A DNA stretch of 64,000 bases from Liolophura sinensis (lineage: Eukaryota > Mollusca > Polyplacophora > Chitonida > Chitonidae): NCBI RefSeq assembly GCF_032854445.1, contig NC_088305.1:12281606-12345605 (forward strand). The letters are read 5' to 3'. A program made the position numbers and the translations under genes. Below, piece by piece: positions 1-11,724 of the stretch. Under the pieces are notes generated by a model. The model made no database searches and was not told the DNA's origin. It saw only the letters and a program-made list of their open reading frames with translations. Each line of letters begins with the position of its first letter. Within the stretch, counting starts at the first letter, position 1.

Positions 1-1
1 G

Positions 2-289
2 CCTCACACTGCCCGCATTTTTACAGACTACCTCGAGACCGTAAACGTCATCGTGTTGCCCTGGCCAGCCAACTCACCAGACATGAACCCCATTGACCAT
101 CTCTGGGATTAGCTTGACCGCCGTTTGAGACAGTTGGTGCCTCCTCCAACTAACCAACAGGAACTTGAGCAAGCTCTGTTAAACCTATGGAACGTTATCC
201 CTGCTGACGTCATCCAGCGACTGACGACGTCAATGTGGAGGCGTGTGCTTGCTTGCATTGATGCCCAGGGTGGCCACACTCGCTACTGA
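2..289 (+). mobile_element. Tc1/mariner-like transposase, C-terminal remnant
   Basis: The reading frame beginning at base 2 gives the C-terminal part of a DDE transposase, ending at a TGA at 287-289. Visible are a WPANSPDMNPIDHLWD block, the usual Tc1 segment carrying the third catalytic acid (normally NPIEH; here D replaces E), then LDRRLRQ and an ALLNLWNVIP stretch typical of the Tc1 tail. Codon 110-112 is TAG where the family normally has Glu after the WD, so the copy is dead. The 5' part lies outside the window. Such enzymes cut and paste their own element in the nucleus. Family assignment is confident; the exact subfamily (Tc1 versus a DD-D mariner) is not. Confidence 0.85.
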
Positions 290-540
290 TGACTGTAGTC
301 CTTCATTTCTGTGGATACTGTGACTTTACATGCACTTGCCAGTTAACTTTACATTTGTGTAATTTTTTCTTCTGACCCCTTGTCTCTTTCATTGTGTTTT
401 GTGGCCAATTGAATGCCAATATTTTAAAGCCTTTTTGAGAGAATATTTCACAATGATTTCTGTTTATAAACCAATCTTCTTAATTCTTATATCTGACTTT
501 GTTTTTGTTTTATGGGCTCAAGAAGTGGGTGAAACCTTTC
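290..540. other. Flank of the Tc1 remnant, no gene seen
   Basis: AT-rich sequence after the transposase stop, probably the 3' non-coding end of the transposon and host flank. I could not find a convincing terminal inverted repeat because the partner end is outside the window. Confidence 0.4.
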
Positions 541-2105
541 TTTTGCCTGGTAGTTTAGTTTAGAAAGATTCCATACTGTGTTGAGGATTGTCTTTTGCTT
601 TAAACAAAGTACATGTGCATTTGTGTAATATAGATGAGTAATAGCCGTTTGTAGCCCCAGTACTATAAGTGGTAATTTAATTTGATTCTTTAATTTTGTT
701 TCCCGACATCAGATATGTACAAACTTGTGTTCGATCATTCCTTGATTTATACTTAATATGGTACAACAATGAAATAAAGGTTCAAACTCATCTTCACCAG
801 GCAGTGAATTTGTACAGCAAACATGCGAAGCTGTGCGAAAGGCTGATGTTAGCAACGATATCAATACAACTCAGCTCTTTTTATCTGAATTCGCAATAGG
901 TTATAGTTTGGCACCTACTCCTATATAATTTCCATATAATGATTGCTATTGTTAGGTCATCAAGGCCTACACTGGTAAGATGTAATCATGAGTTCTGATT
1001 CAAGCAACTGGGTGAAAATGGATTTTCTTACTCTAACAAGGGCAAACCTGAAAAGCTGGGGCTAATCGCTTTAAGTCGGAGCACTGAAGTGTTGTATTTC
1101 TAAATTAGTTTCTAAAACGCATATGGGTATGTGTTTACATTAGACACATATTCGTTGTTTGGGTGATGTTTTGAAAGACCTGCACGCTCATTAGCCTGTG
1201 CCTATTTCTTACCGGTTCACACTCTAACCTCAATCCACCTGTTCTGGCAAGACATACTCTTGTAGACCATGCGTGGAACATGTATTCTGGTAGAAGGTAT
1301 GTAGAGATGGTACTTGTGCTAACATTTCGTTACTCACTGAAGCGTTTTGGCACGATTCACTCAGCACACCATACATGAGACGTGCATTCTGGCAGTAGCT
1401 GTGTAGCAATTCTAACAGTGAAACGTGATCGTGTTTACTAATCTTGTCACAGGCATGTATAATCTTGTGAAAACTTTCCGCAGACCCCCACTGCACCTCA
1501 TCTCCCCACTGCTGTGTCCAATTACAAAGAATCACAACCAGACACAAGGAATGGGATGCACTTGTTCAAATCATTGGCTAAAACGTGATCTACTGTTATT
1601 ACTGTCATCGGTGATACCACACTCTGTTCTCACAAATTTACGAGATTTGAAATTTGATTCTACTGCATGTTCGGCAAACATCATCCTTATCCACGACAGT
1701 TTTCGGTAGGGCCATAGTAGTGACATTTCTCCGTCTGTGCGTTTAAGGTCTTGCGTAACACTCTCCCACTATAATTCTATAATTATTTAATATACTTGAA
1801 TACGACGTAAAACTGCAATCAAGTAAATACATGAATATAGAAATGAATGAATAAATGTTTTATACAAGACATGCCTATTTAATCCTCTTTGGGGCGTGCA
1901 ATCAAACCTGTTAATAAAATCTACAAACCCCGTCATCAATACACAAGGGAAATGCCGTACGTGGGAAGGTGTGGCATCAACCTGCGGATGGTCGTAGGTT
2001 TCCCCCGAGCTCTACCTGGTTTCCTACCATCATAATGCTGGCCACCGTCGTATAAGTGAAATATTCTTGAGTACAGCGTAAAACGCCAATCAAACAAAAC
2101 AAATT
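541..2105 (+). repeat. Duplicated segment, copy 1 (partner 22147-23998)
   Basis: Long stretches match 22147-23998 in the same orientation: AGAAAGATTCCAT near 560, GGTTATAGTTTGGCACCTAC near 899, GGCATGTATAATCTTGTGAA near 1451, and the same truncated SINE-A at the right end. The partner carries about 300 extra bases between the first two blocks. Both copies have small indels and no frame stays open across both, so I read this as non-coding duplicated or transposed DNA. Confidence 0.8.
1953..2104 (+). repeat. SINE-A copy, 5' truncated
   Basis: Starts inside the element at GCCGTACGTGGGAAGG and runs through GCGGATGGTCGTAGGTTTCC, CATAATGCTGGCCACCGTCG and GTAAAACGCCAATCAAACA. The tRNA-like head is missing. 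The same truncated copy sits at the end of the duplicated segment at 23841-23998, so it was there before the duplication. Confidence 0.85.
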
Positions 2106-2116
2106 ACACGAACAAA

Positions 2117-2209
2117 TCCGGGTACAAATACGGATCTACAAATTCCGTTTCTAAGGCCGTACCTTTTCTGTCTCGTTGTCATATGAGTCACCCTCACCAA
2201 TTCGGTCGC
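2117..2209 (+). repeat. Composite SINE fragment abutting a transporter exon
   Basis: ATCCGGGTACAAAT (B-box-like) followed by TCTCGTTGTCATATGAGTCA and ACCAATTCGGTCGC matches the composite element at 25341-25415. Homology to the repeat ends at about 2209; homology to exon 3 of the transporter starts at 2210. Confidence 0.65.
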
Positions 2210-3344
2210 ATGTTGTTGACAAGAACATGGCTTCATAACACTGATCCCTACCTACAAACATGCAGTTATTCTTTGCTTTGGGAGGTATTGTGGCTTTTTT
2301 CGTAACGGAACCTTTTCTCATGGAGCACTGGCCAGATAAGCTCAACACTGTACCACCATTTGCGGGTTCACGGAATCGTTCTGTGACTTCAAACTACACG
2401 ATGAACATGACAAAGAATGCCACAACAGATGAAATTCCAGCACGGGACGAATCTCGATTTAACATAACATTTCTTAGTGCCTGCGGACTTCTCATGAGCG
2501 TCGCTGTGACATTTGTTCTCAAAATTTGCTCTTACAGTTCTGGTGGAGATAGAATCATCAGGAAATCGGAACAACCCGATCCTCTCGCCTCGTTTCCAAT
2601 CAGGGCAAAAGCGACTTGTTACATTCTATTGACTCTTAATTCAATTTCGTACAGCTGTGTCGTAAAAATACTTACGGTCTTCTTAATGACATTTGACGTG
2701 GAATATTAGCACATGGGTAAGGAGTCCGGCTCGCTAGCTAGTACGATCTTCTGGGCTGGGTATGCTTCCGGCCGATTCCTTGGTATTTTTCTTATCACAC
2801 TTTTGAGGCTCCGAACTCTCCCGATACTAGATTTCCTGGGTTTACTGGTAACCTGTGGGGTCATGCTGTGGTGAAGGTTTATCTACCTCAGGGCGCGGTC
2901 TGGTGGGGTCTCATAATGTCTTCAGATATCCTAGGATCAGTGCTAGTTGTTAAGGTATCTTGGTTAGTCACGGCATTGACGCCCGTCAGTGGCAAGCTCA
3001 TGACTCTTCTTTTATTTGTGGGCAACATGGTTGGCATGCTCAGTCATATGTCTTTGTCGGGATATTTGTTTGAACATTTCACCCCAATGTGGTTTGTGTA
3101 TCTGTTGTTCATACACACGATTCTTCTTCTTCTCACCTTCCTGGGACTTGCCGCCGTGACCAAACATTTCACACACGTGTATTGTTCCATTAAAAATCCC
3201 GAAACACAAGTGACAAACGTTGACCACCCAAAGATGAAATTATCTGATTATTCGTTGGAAAAGGAAAAACTTCTGAATGGTGCGCATGAAGTTGATGGAA
3301 AAATACAGCTGATATTGATGCTCGTCCAGATCCAAAGGCTCTAA
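2210..3344 (+). pseudogene. Sodium-dependent glucose transporter 1-like pseudogene, left copy
   Basis: Corresponds to exon 3 of the intact gene at 6067-7190, from its LLTRAW segment to the C-terminus. Matching blocks include PFLMEHW, the glycosylated outer loop (several N-x-S/T), PDPLASFPIRAKATCY, KESGSLASTIFW, LTPVSGKLMTLLLF and MWFVYLLFIHTILLLLTFLG. Breaks: a one-base shift near 2257 where PYLQ passes into NMQLFF, an in-frame TAG at 2707-2709 after FDVEY, and a frame change near 2866-2874, where the second frame meets TGA and the third continues to 3344. Exons 1 and 2 are absent; SINE sequence sits directly upstream. It is closer to the right copy (14026-16713) than to the intact gene. A functional transporter cannot be read from it without repairing several breaks. 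Confidence 0.85.
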
Positions 3345-3369
3345 AGATCCAAAGAATGGTTGAAATTTT

Positions 3370-3605
3370 ACGTCGCACGTAATAATTTTTCAGTCGATAG
3401 ACGACGAGGTGTGTGTACATATATTGTGTCTACCTGTGCAAGGCGAGTCCATGCGGCCACAGAACTACCGCCACTGAAGTGTCATTCCGAAAACACCAGA
3501 CACTTGGTCACATTATACAGACACCGTGCCAACTAGTCCTGTTTCCTTGCTCTAGCCACTCAGTGCCCAGATCTCCAGCCTTAGAGGCGGACGTTCATCG
3601 CCGTT
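3370..3605 (-). repeat. S2 SINE-like repeat, reverse orientation
   Basis: Matches 24470-24805: TTTTTCAGTC..ACGACGAGG, GTGTGTACATATA, a CCGCCA.TGAAGTGTCATTCCGA block, and near its right end AGAGGCGGACGTTC, the complement of the CGTCCGCCTCG tRNA-like head seen at 38637. It follows the left transporter pseudogene. Confidence 0.65.
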
Positions 3606-3764
3606 CTGCTTGTAATCTATACATTGTAATCTTTGGATACATGATTTGGATACGGATTTATTCAGTTGTCTGGAATATTATTTGTCTTGTTTTTTGCGTC
3701 TTTCCATTATCATTGAAAACTGTTGACTGTTTATTTTTCCATGATTCCATTTTACTTTTGTACT

Positions 3765-3900
3765 TTATGTACTTTCTTTAGTTCTTTGGTAGTTTACGTT
3801 AAGCGTCGTTTTGGGAATTGGCTGTGCGATTATTGCCCCGGAATATCCATTTCTGTTGACGACAGGTATACGAAGGTCTGTTCCATGGCATAGTTTCATA
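3765..3900 (+). repeat. Dispersed element F, copy 1
   Basis: Shares TACTTTCTTTAGTTCTTTGG, GGGAATTGGCTGTGCGATTA and GGTATACGAAGGTCTGTT with 30040-30170, 31165-31310 and, on the other strand, 11725-11850. No terminal repeats could be defined by eye. Confidence 0.65.
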
Positions 3901-4079
3901 TTCTTGATGTTTGAATCTAAGAGCCAGGTCCGATAGTATATAACTCGTAGGCTCTTTCCAAATGGATATTAACAAGTCCCGTTTCAAGTACAACCTAAAA
4001 CACCAGGTCACAAAGCGATATGTGGGATATAATAGGTAAATAGAGAAGTAAATACAGCTGGATAGCCTGTAAGGAGAAG

Positions 4080-4366
4080 CAGCTTTCAAAGATTCAGGGA
4101 AGACAGATTGATGTTCTAGGTATGTCATACAACTGAAACTTCAACCTCAATGTCTGTGAATAATATCCGAAACAAATACAAATATGGGTATCACAGTCGC
4201 GCTTTCATTCGAACTGTTCATAACAGCATTATTTATTTAACTAATTGGTGTTTTACGCCGTACTCAGAATATTTCACTTATACGACGGCGGCCAGCATTA
4301 TGGTGGAGGAAACCGGGCAGAGCCAGAAGGAAACTTACGACCATCCGCAAATTCTCACATTCTTAA
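4080..4366 (-). repeat. Duplicated block ending in SINE-A (partner 29325-29680)
   Basis: From GATTCAGGGAAGACAGATTG through GGGTATCACAGTCGCGCTTT this matches 29337-29480 closely. It then enters a reverse SINE-A (4228-4366: TTATTTAACTAATTGGTGTTTTACGCCG, seen in pieces, and CGGCGGCCAGCATTATGG). Because the flank is shared, the SINE was probably copied along with the flank. Confidence 0.75.
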
Positions 4367-4957
4367 CATTGTACAAGACGCTGCCAAGAAGGATTGTCAT
4401 GACTAACGATTTTTAATTTTACAAATTTTTTTAAAGCCCACGATGCTTAAATTTTTCACGTGTATGTTTCACCTCAATGTCCATGTCATATGTAGATATT
4501 AGTATGTCGATCATAGTGATGATATTATACAAATTCGCGCTCGTTGAATATCACCTAGCTTAGGCTAAAAATGGTGACATTACGGGCCTAAACATGCATC
4601 ACCTGTTTCATTGTACCGAATAAAAAATTTGTACCCCTACCCAGGTCTGTTCGTACTTTAAATCCCTGAGCTGGGAAAGCTATCACCAGATTGTTTTAGT
4701 TTAGAAATTATCAGACGATGTACACTGGACAAGGGAGACAACTGTTGTAGAATAAGTGAACGAGATCTTTGGCTTTGAGGACGACTATACCAGGACATTC
4801 ACTAAATGTATATTACCGCGAGGTCGTTCACCATTGAAAATTACTAAATATCACGTGATCGCATTTAGACCAATCAAATCAGACAATCTACAGGGAAGGT
4901 ATGATGAATTCGTATGTCTCGAACACATCTCTGGCTTAATGGCATAGATAGAATCAC

Positions 4958-5195
4958 CGGCCCCGATAGCAGTTGGTAGAACGTCCGATTGGAGAGCGGT
5001 AGATCCAGGGTCAATCCTGGGTCGAGTCATACCTAAGACCTTACAAGAGGAAGTTGTATCTTCCTCGCTTGGCGTTCAGCATGAAGGTTGACCCGTATCA
5101 GTATAATGGCTTACTTGCCTTCGGTAAGGTGTCTCAGTGAAGCGGCACTAGATCAAGAGCGGTGGAAATCCGTCCTGCAACAAGGAGGCACATTA
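4958..5195 (+). repeat. S2 SINE with tRNA-like head
   Basis: The head reads AGCAGTTGGTAGAACGTCC (A-box-like) and GGGTCAATCCTGGGTCGAGT (B-box-like), followed by an unrelated body with TTCCTCGCTTGGCGTTCAGC. This is the layout of a tRNA-derived SINE transcribed by RNA polymerase III. It is not a functional tRNA: no acceptor stem forms. Confidence 0.65.
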
Positions 5196-6066
5196 CATGC
5201 ATTCTAATGATTCCTTCCTAATGCTTAGTTATAAATAAAGAATTTGATATGGTCACTTAAATAACTTCCAAATGCCACTCACAGAAGATAATTAACATTG
5301 CAAAATCATAACATTGTGAAGCCAGAAAATAAATGCCTTGTCTTAAAATATCCTTGTTGAAGACGTGTACTCCCGGGCGAAGTGCGAATTAATCATTGAT
5401 CAGCACGAGGTAAGAGCTAAGGCACAACGTCGAGTAGGTTTTACTTTTTTGGTTGGTTTAACTTTACTATGCAATACGCTACTTGATACTTACTGACACT
5501 GGACCAGACTAATTTAGGATATAATTCGTGGACCCAACCGTGTAATAGCACACGTTTAATAACAACAGTGAATTGTCGGAAAAGTAGTTTCTAAAATGAG
5601 CATAATACCAGAAGTGTATTGACAGAAATGCAAACTGCAATATATTAGTGTAATGACTGAATGGTGAAAACAAAAGCATAGTATCGAAAGTATCATAACA
5701 GATGCGTAAGGACAGAATCGTGATGGCAGAAGTGTATCAATGATAAAACCATTTTACCAGTTATCTGATTCAGACCATCATTTATATAGTACAGAATGTA
5801 TCCATCGCTAATTCTTATCCTTTAATACTCAAATTCAGGGATGAAGTGTTATATTACGAGCCGGGAATTAAAGTGCGTGGTCAGGATGTACCAAAAGGGC
5901 AACATTTCTTTAGAGTGCAACAATGAAACTGTCCATGACAATGTTCTTATAATTTATTCTGTAACATCGTCTTGGCGCTGAAGTAACCTTGAAGTTGGCT
6001 ATATAAGGTTTCATTCAGGTTTCCACTTTCTTTCACTTCAGTATGACGAGCTGGAATCCTTGGGTA
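5196..6066. other. Intergenic, 3' side of the intact transporter
   Basis: No coding sequence or repeat recognised. Several short TA- and AGT-rich runs lie around 5580-5760. The part next to 6066 is probably the 3' untranslated region of the minus-strand transporter. Confidence 0.5.
5953..5958 (-). promoter_or_regulatory. Poly(A) signal of the intact transporter
   Basis: TTTATT on the plus strand is AATAAA on the minus strand, about 109 bases past the stop codon of the transporter at 6067-9216. Position and motif fit a cleavage/polyadenylation signal. Confidence 0.6.
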
Positions 6067-9000
6067 CTAGTTAGAAGGTCTTGACAGGTTTGCATCATTT
6101 TTCTCCAGACGATTGTCTTGTTCTACTGACAAAAATGACGCTGATTTATTGTCTAAAGTACATGTGATACTCTTTGTGGCCATGGCTTGGTCACTTTTCA
6201 TTGGACAATACAAGCGTGTGAAGCACTTCGCCGCGGCGACAAGCCCAATGAATGTTAGCAGAAGGAGAACTGAGTACATAAGCAACAGATATACGAACCA
6301 CATAGCTGTGAAATGATCAAACAAATATCCCAACAACGACATATGAGTGAACATCCCAACCATGATGTTAACGTACACAAAGGTCATGAGCTTGCCAGTG
6401 ACGGGTGTCAAGGTTGTATCAAGCCAGGATATAGTCGTTCCGTTCACCGAGCCAAGGAACACTCCAGAACATCCTATAAGAACCCACCATACGACAGGAC
6501 TCCAGGAGAGGCCATTAGCCAGCAGCATGGTCCCAAACATAAAGACTAATCCCATTATATCTACGACGAGCAGAGTTCGAGGTTTCACAAGTTCAATAAG
6601 GAAAATGCCCAATAATCGCCCCAACACTTGTCCAGTCCAGAAAACTGTGTTAGTCAAAGATCCGGATTTTTTACTCATGCCCAAGTACTCAACGACGAAG
6701 GTCATCAGAAACGCTACACTTACTTGAGCAACGCAGCCGTGTGAAACTGTATGGACTCCCAATAACGTGTAACAAACAATTTTGGCCTTGAGAGAAAATG
6801 AAGCGAGACGATCTAATCGTGTGGAATCACTGATAGTACTCTTTCCATTTTTGTGGGTCCAGTAGAATTCTTTAGAACTGAAAAGACAAATTTTTAGCAC
6901 AAACCCGACCGCCACGATTACGAGAAGTCCACCGGTTATAAGAAACGTTACGTAAACCGGTGATTCATTGCTTTCTTCGAGTGACACGGAAAAGTTTCGC
7001 TCCGTCATATTCCATGTACTTCCGTTCATAGATATGAATGAAATGTTCACATTGTCAGCCAGTCCTTCCATCAAAAACGGTTCGGCTATAAAAGGAGCGA
7101 TTAGACCGCCAAATGAGAAAAATAATAGCATGTTTTGTATGAACGGACCGGCCTTCTGTAACCATGCTCTCGTCAGCAGCACAGAGCCACCTGAAATAAT
7201 GATATTGTTGATTAGGTTTATATCATTAGGTTTACGAAAATATTAACGATGATTATTATTATCATAATGAATATAATAATATTAGTGACCATATTAACAA
7301 CGGTGGTTATTGAGGGAAATGGTAGAATTCCCTCCCCAAAGCCGGGTTTGAACCCCCACCTAGTGTGAATTACCAACTGAAAGGCAAGCAACTTTTATGG
7401 CTAGACCACCGCTCATTGTCATCAAAAACCCGCGAACAGCGAGTGCACGGGAAAGGTCTACTGAATCTTGTTTTAAGCAATACTTCTCCACTTTGCACCA
7501 AGGTTTAACCATTTCTTCCTCGTAAAAATTCTGACAATGCTCTGTCACGTGACCACAATGCTCTAATCCCTGTTCGACCCAGTCCTTTAGATTTCAACGC
7601 TGAACAAGTTAAATGCAATATGAAACATCACATTACCGGGGACGTGTTGTTGTCAGTTGAACTTTTGAATAGCAAAAAACAGTTATGAAGTTTTATACAA
7701 GTGACAAATGGAGTGAAACGATGTAGGCCTACAGTGTATTCCGGTTTGTACAAAATGTCTTTGTAGCTGACGGTGTTTTTAAAACTCAATGTATCTTCGA
7801 CCAGGTGAAATTTTACTAATTAAATGGGATGCAAACATCATGGCATACATGTGTACCTGACTAAGAAAATTCGACTTTGAAAGATTTGAATAGAAATTTG
7901 AACGAAAAAGGCCAAAAAGAGAACAAAAGTTTACGGTACCTGAAGTTGCCGGGCCAATAAAAAAACTCCTCGCTCCAAACATGATAGTTATGACGAGCAG
8001 CGATTTACATAAAGGCATTACAAGAGTGATCACGCCGGAACCGACTAAGCATGCGCAGAACACAATGTCGTTGTTGAACTTGTCAAAAAGTGGGCAGACC
8101 AGAAGAATACCAATAACAAGGCCCAGAGCAGTGGCGGTAAACATGGAAGATCCGGAAGTGATGTCAGAGCCTGTGATAAACACCAGGTCAAGGAAGATAA
8201 CTCCTTCCTGACATCGCATTATCCCCTGACAAAAAAAAAACGAAGCAAGAAAAATTGTAAAAGGATAAGACCACAAAAACGACAAAAAATGTCGAACATC
8301 AAGTGAAGTGACAAGTGAACATCAAGAGGAATGGCATTGCAAATTGTCTCTAAAAATATTGTTATTTTTTTACATTGTTTTTCACTAAATTTTCTTGCAC
8401 CCAAATATTCAAGTTCTAAGATGGATTTTGTGGACATAGAACCAATGTCAGGGAGATCTGACGTCATATCATCTTTTTTCTTTTTTTACATATTGACGAA
8501 TTTTTGTAAAACGATATGTATTCATGGGTAATCAGAGCTATTCCACCGATTCATAAAACTGGTTTACAATTTAACTGAGTGCAATTAACTGCCTTTAAAA
8601 AACTACATACGTAAACTAAACTTTCGGTCAGCTGTCCATGTCATAAGCCTGAGGCCTACCCATTACGGTATGATTTTTCTTTCTTTCAGTTGAAGTCATT
8701 CGGATTTTCGTGCGGTTTTGTGTTACTTCATTCGTAATAAAGACATCAGCTAGAAATTAACCACTACGCCAGTACAGCAGGTTTCTCCTTATGGTAAGAA
8801 CATTTACTAGTATACAATCAAAAATAGGAGCCTCCGAGGCCGAGTGGGTTGAACGCCAGCGTGGGAGATACTCAGCAATGCGCTCGTACGAGACTGATAT
8901 TTACTGAAAGATTATCATTGGTAAATAAAGAAAATTTGATTTGAATAACGAATATGAAAGTTTTTGCAAAACGACTCCAGTATAGCGTCTGTAATTCGAT

Positions 9001-9216
9001 GAAGGGAAACGCTGTACTGATGTAAGTAGTCTCCTTTATAATGGCTATTTCAGTGGTAGGCGCTCGGCGATTTTCTTCGGTATTCAGTGCTGGACTTACA
9101 AATATAAACAAGGTTGAAGTGACCAGTATCGTCTGCATGACTTTCTTCATCATATCAGGGTCCCTGCTCGTTTCATCACTGTCAGTCTCCATGTGGAATT
9201 GTTGGTCGTTTCGCAT
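6067..9216 (-). CDS. Sodium-dependent glucose transporter 1-like MFS protein (three exons)
   Basis: Proposed CDS: complement of exons 6067-7190, 7940-8225 and 9100-9216, 508 residues. The family (NaGLT1/MFSD4 branch of the major facilitator superfamily) moves hexoses or related solutes across membranes with 12 helices; the substrate here is not shown. Exon 1 (residues 1-39) starts helix 1 and ends at TTT|GTAAGT (phase 0). Exon 2 (40-135) follows a T-rich acceptor TTTTGTCAG and carries PLFDKFNND (84-92), the MFS motif A loop, and FFIGPATSG at a phase-1 donor TCAG|GTACC. Exon 3 follows ATTATTTCAG and holds AGPFIQNMLLFFSFGGLIAP and EPFLM. Next come an outer loop with five N-x-S/T sites (NIS, NGS, NMT, NFS, NES), GRLLGIFLIE, LTPVTGKLMTF, WFVYLL and a short charged tail. 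Length fits the family (about 480-515). The first in-frame ATG is at 9214-9216; the ATG at 9190-9192 would give 500 residues. Untranslated 5' exons may exist upstream. Confidence 0.8.
7325..7415 (-). repeat. S3 tRNA-derived SINE fragment inside intron 2
   Basis: On the minus strand: GCGGTGGTCTAGCC (A-box-like), then a stretch with TTGCTTGCCTTTC, then GGGTTCAAACCCGGC, a near-perfect B box. The same arrangement occurs at 31375-31487. It lies in the second intron of the intact transporter. Confidence 0.65.
8826..8866 (+). repeat. Possible SINE-A head fragment in intron 1
   Basis: GCCTCCGAGGCCGAGTGGGT resembles the first bases of SINE-A heads such as CTCCGTGGCCGAGGTGGTTA at 13551, but the remainder is missing. 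Short and degenerate. Confidence 0.35.
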
Positions 9217-11724
9217 ATCTGGAAATATCTGTATCCTCAGATGAGAAGATGCTTCGGGCCTTATATCAAATGACAACTGAATCTAAAACAGGAAAGCAAA
9301 AGTAAAACAAATTAGGTTAAAGCAGAGCAGTTATTACAGAGTAATGAATTTAGCCAAAAGTTATGAGATGACTGTGAACATGTATGACTAGGTGAAGTGC
9401 GGTGAGATATTGCCATTGGTATTACGATCGTAATATATCTTAAATAATGAACATCTAATTCGTGGTTCACCCTTCCCCCTCCTTTGCGCTGTTTTAATGT
9501 TTTGTATGTTAAATGTGACTTAGCACTTTGATTAATTCTAGACATGTGGAAAATTGCAAAAGATTTATACGCTGCAATACACTGCAATTAATATCACTTC
9601 ATTTTTTTACCTAATGCTGCTTAAGCCATAGTGCTAGCTGGACTAACAATCCCCCACCCCGTTTTTTTCTATCTATGCGATACGTCTTAATAATATTGGG
9701 TAGTTTCACCACGTTTTAATACTGCTATGGGTTGACTACTACACTATATAACGCCAATTAATGATTTGTTATTTATTCATTTACTTGATTTGTTTTTACC
9801 GGCATATTCCATAACATAAAACCTATTTATAAAATATGTTATTTGTATCAAACGAAAAATGCATACGATATAAGCGCACCCTATTTCTTAACAAATGTTA
9901 AAACATTTTGAGAAAAACACACACCAAATCTTTTGTGTATACTTCCGTGTCGCTCTCGCACTGAAATAAGGCTAAGTAACAGAAACATACCTTAATGGTC
10001 TCAGTGGCTTGTCGGTATAATCAACAAGTTTAAGGATACCACGCATCACTGACGTTATCTATATCAAGGGAAATAACCAGGTGTGCTCTATGTCGTCTTA
10101 CCTCAACACCTGACCTGGAGTAAAGCAAGTAGATTCTGCGCTTCCAAAAAAGTAAATTTCCACAAGCCAGCTTGAATAGACGGCTACTCTTGATATTTTT
10201 CCCACTTAAACAGCTTCAATGACGCGAGCATTTGAGCTTGCGAGGGCCGCCCAAGACTCCTTTAAGATTAACACAGATTGAGTCGGAGTCGTTAGGATGA
10301 CAGCCTTAAGTGGGAAATGAGCCTTACCTTTTATGTTAAACTACCTGTCATACTGATACCTTTATTTGGCCTACATTCACCTTTCTTTCCTACCGTTCTC
10401 GATATGCAGATAGTAACACAGATAATGTTTGCATACATTGAGGCTACCAACACAGCATATTCTAGCGGCCCATCATCGGCATAGTGGTGACGATGGGCAG
10501 CATGGTCAGAAAACGCCAGTCGGTGTATAATATCCGCACTAACTGTCCATTCCTCAATATTAACGTCATATATCGCAAGGCTTTTTTTGTTAAAACTTTG
10601 TTAACATAAATAAACAAGTGCACTGCACGATTTGGAAGCTGTTCTACAATAGTGGAAAATTTATTACCTGTGGCGCTATTTATCCCGGTCTCATCGTTTT
10701 GTAGTCTTGGCGCCAGTTTTGGTCACTTGTCTTTTGTTAGTCGATCTTTTAATACTCTCGTTACCTCCGTCTCCCGTCATTCGATTGTTTCGAATTCCAG
10801 TACTCCTGGTCCAGTTGCACGAAAATTGTGACCTTTAGAAAGGTGAGTGTACTCTTTTTAATTTCTACACTATGTCTAATGACAGAATGGTGCCTACTTT
10901 CTGACAAAATTTACAGCTGTTTGCGTAGTTACGTAAACTTACAGCATGGCTGCATGTGATTGTTTTTTTTAGCAGCAAAGATATTGTAAAGATGCCAATC
11001 ATAGAAACACCGATAAGATGTAAAAGTTACAGATGAAACGAGTGTACGTAATTCGATGTCATATCGGCAGAAGCTACTCATTTTGTCTTTGTATAGTATT
11101 TACAGAACTTTTATCTTTTTTACAGCAAAATACTGTGCATATATATAGGAATTGTAGACCTGTACTTTATCTACTCGTGCATTTTGAACTTGGCTGACAT
11201 GAAAAAAGGACTAGATTAGACTTAACACAAATTTATCGTTAAAATCTTGATGTAAAAAAAAACAAAACACATCGAATATGGTCCAATATAAGATAAGAAT
11301 GATGTTTTCGATCCAAAACATGTCTTCTATACATCCAAAAACATGAGAGCTGTCATATAACTGAACTATTCTTGGGTAACAAAAAAAAAACAATCAAACC
11401 AATAAATCAATGAAAAGCCGTCGTATATCATATGCAAGTGAGATACATGCAATTGGCTGTCTAATATTCGAAAGTTTTAACGCCGCTGGACAGGACCGCT
11501 AAAAATAATGACTTGCGTAAATGCAATTAGTTCAATTTACATATTCTTACAACGAAAGTTATTTTGGAAAAGTTGGCCGAATATGAAAAATTAAGGCAGT
11601 ATTGTTCACCAAGCCTGAATCCGATTAAGTATACTGTTTCACTGTCAGGTATTACTTGTCTAACGACGTCCTCTGTATTATGGGATCGAGTGTTTACATA
11701 TTCCAATGTAAGCGTCATGTCCGA
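9217..11724. other. Upstream region of the intact transporter, no gene seen
   Basis: This holds the promoter and any 5' untranslated exons of the minus-strand transporter. A possible acceptor (CCTGTTTTAG on the minus strand) lies near 9284-9293, just upstream of exon 1, so a non-coding first exon further right is possible. A fragment of repeat D sits at 9585-9640. No further coding sequence was recognised. Confidence 0.45.
9585..9640 (+). repeat. Repeat D, left-end fragment
   Basis: Contains TTTTTTACCTAATGCTGCTTAAGCCATAGTG, read in pieces, matching the start of the fuller copies at 13175-13400 and 39835-40055. Confidence 0.6.

Noticed and set aside
1230-1547. 105-codon minus-strand open frame with CQNA-like repeats
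   Set aside because: Falls in the duplicated segment; the partner at 23090-23420 does not preserve the frame.
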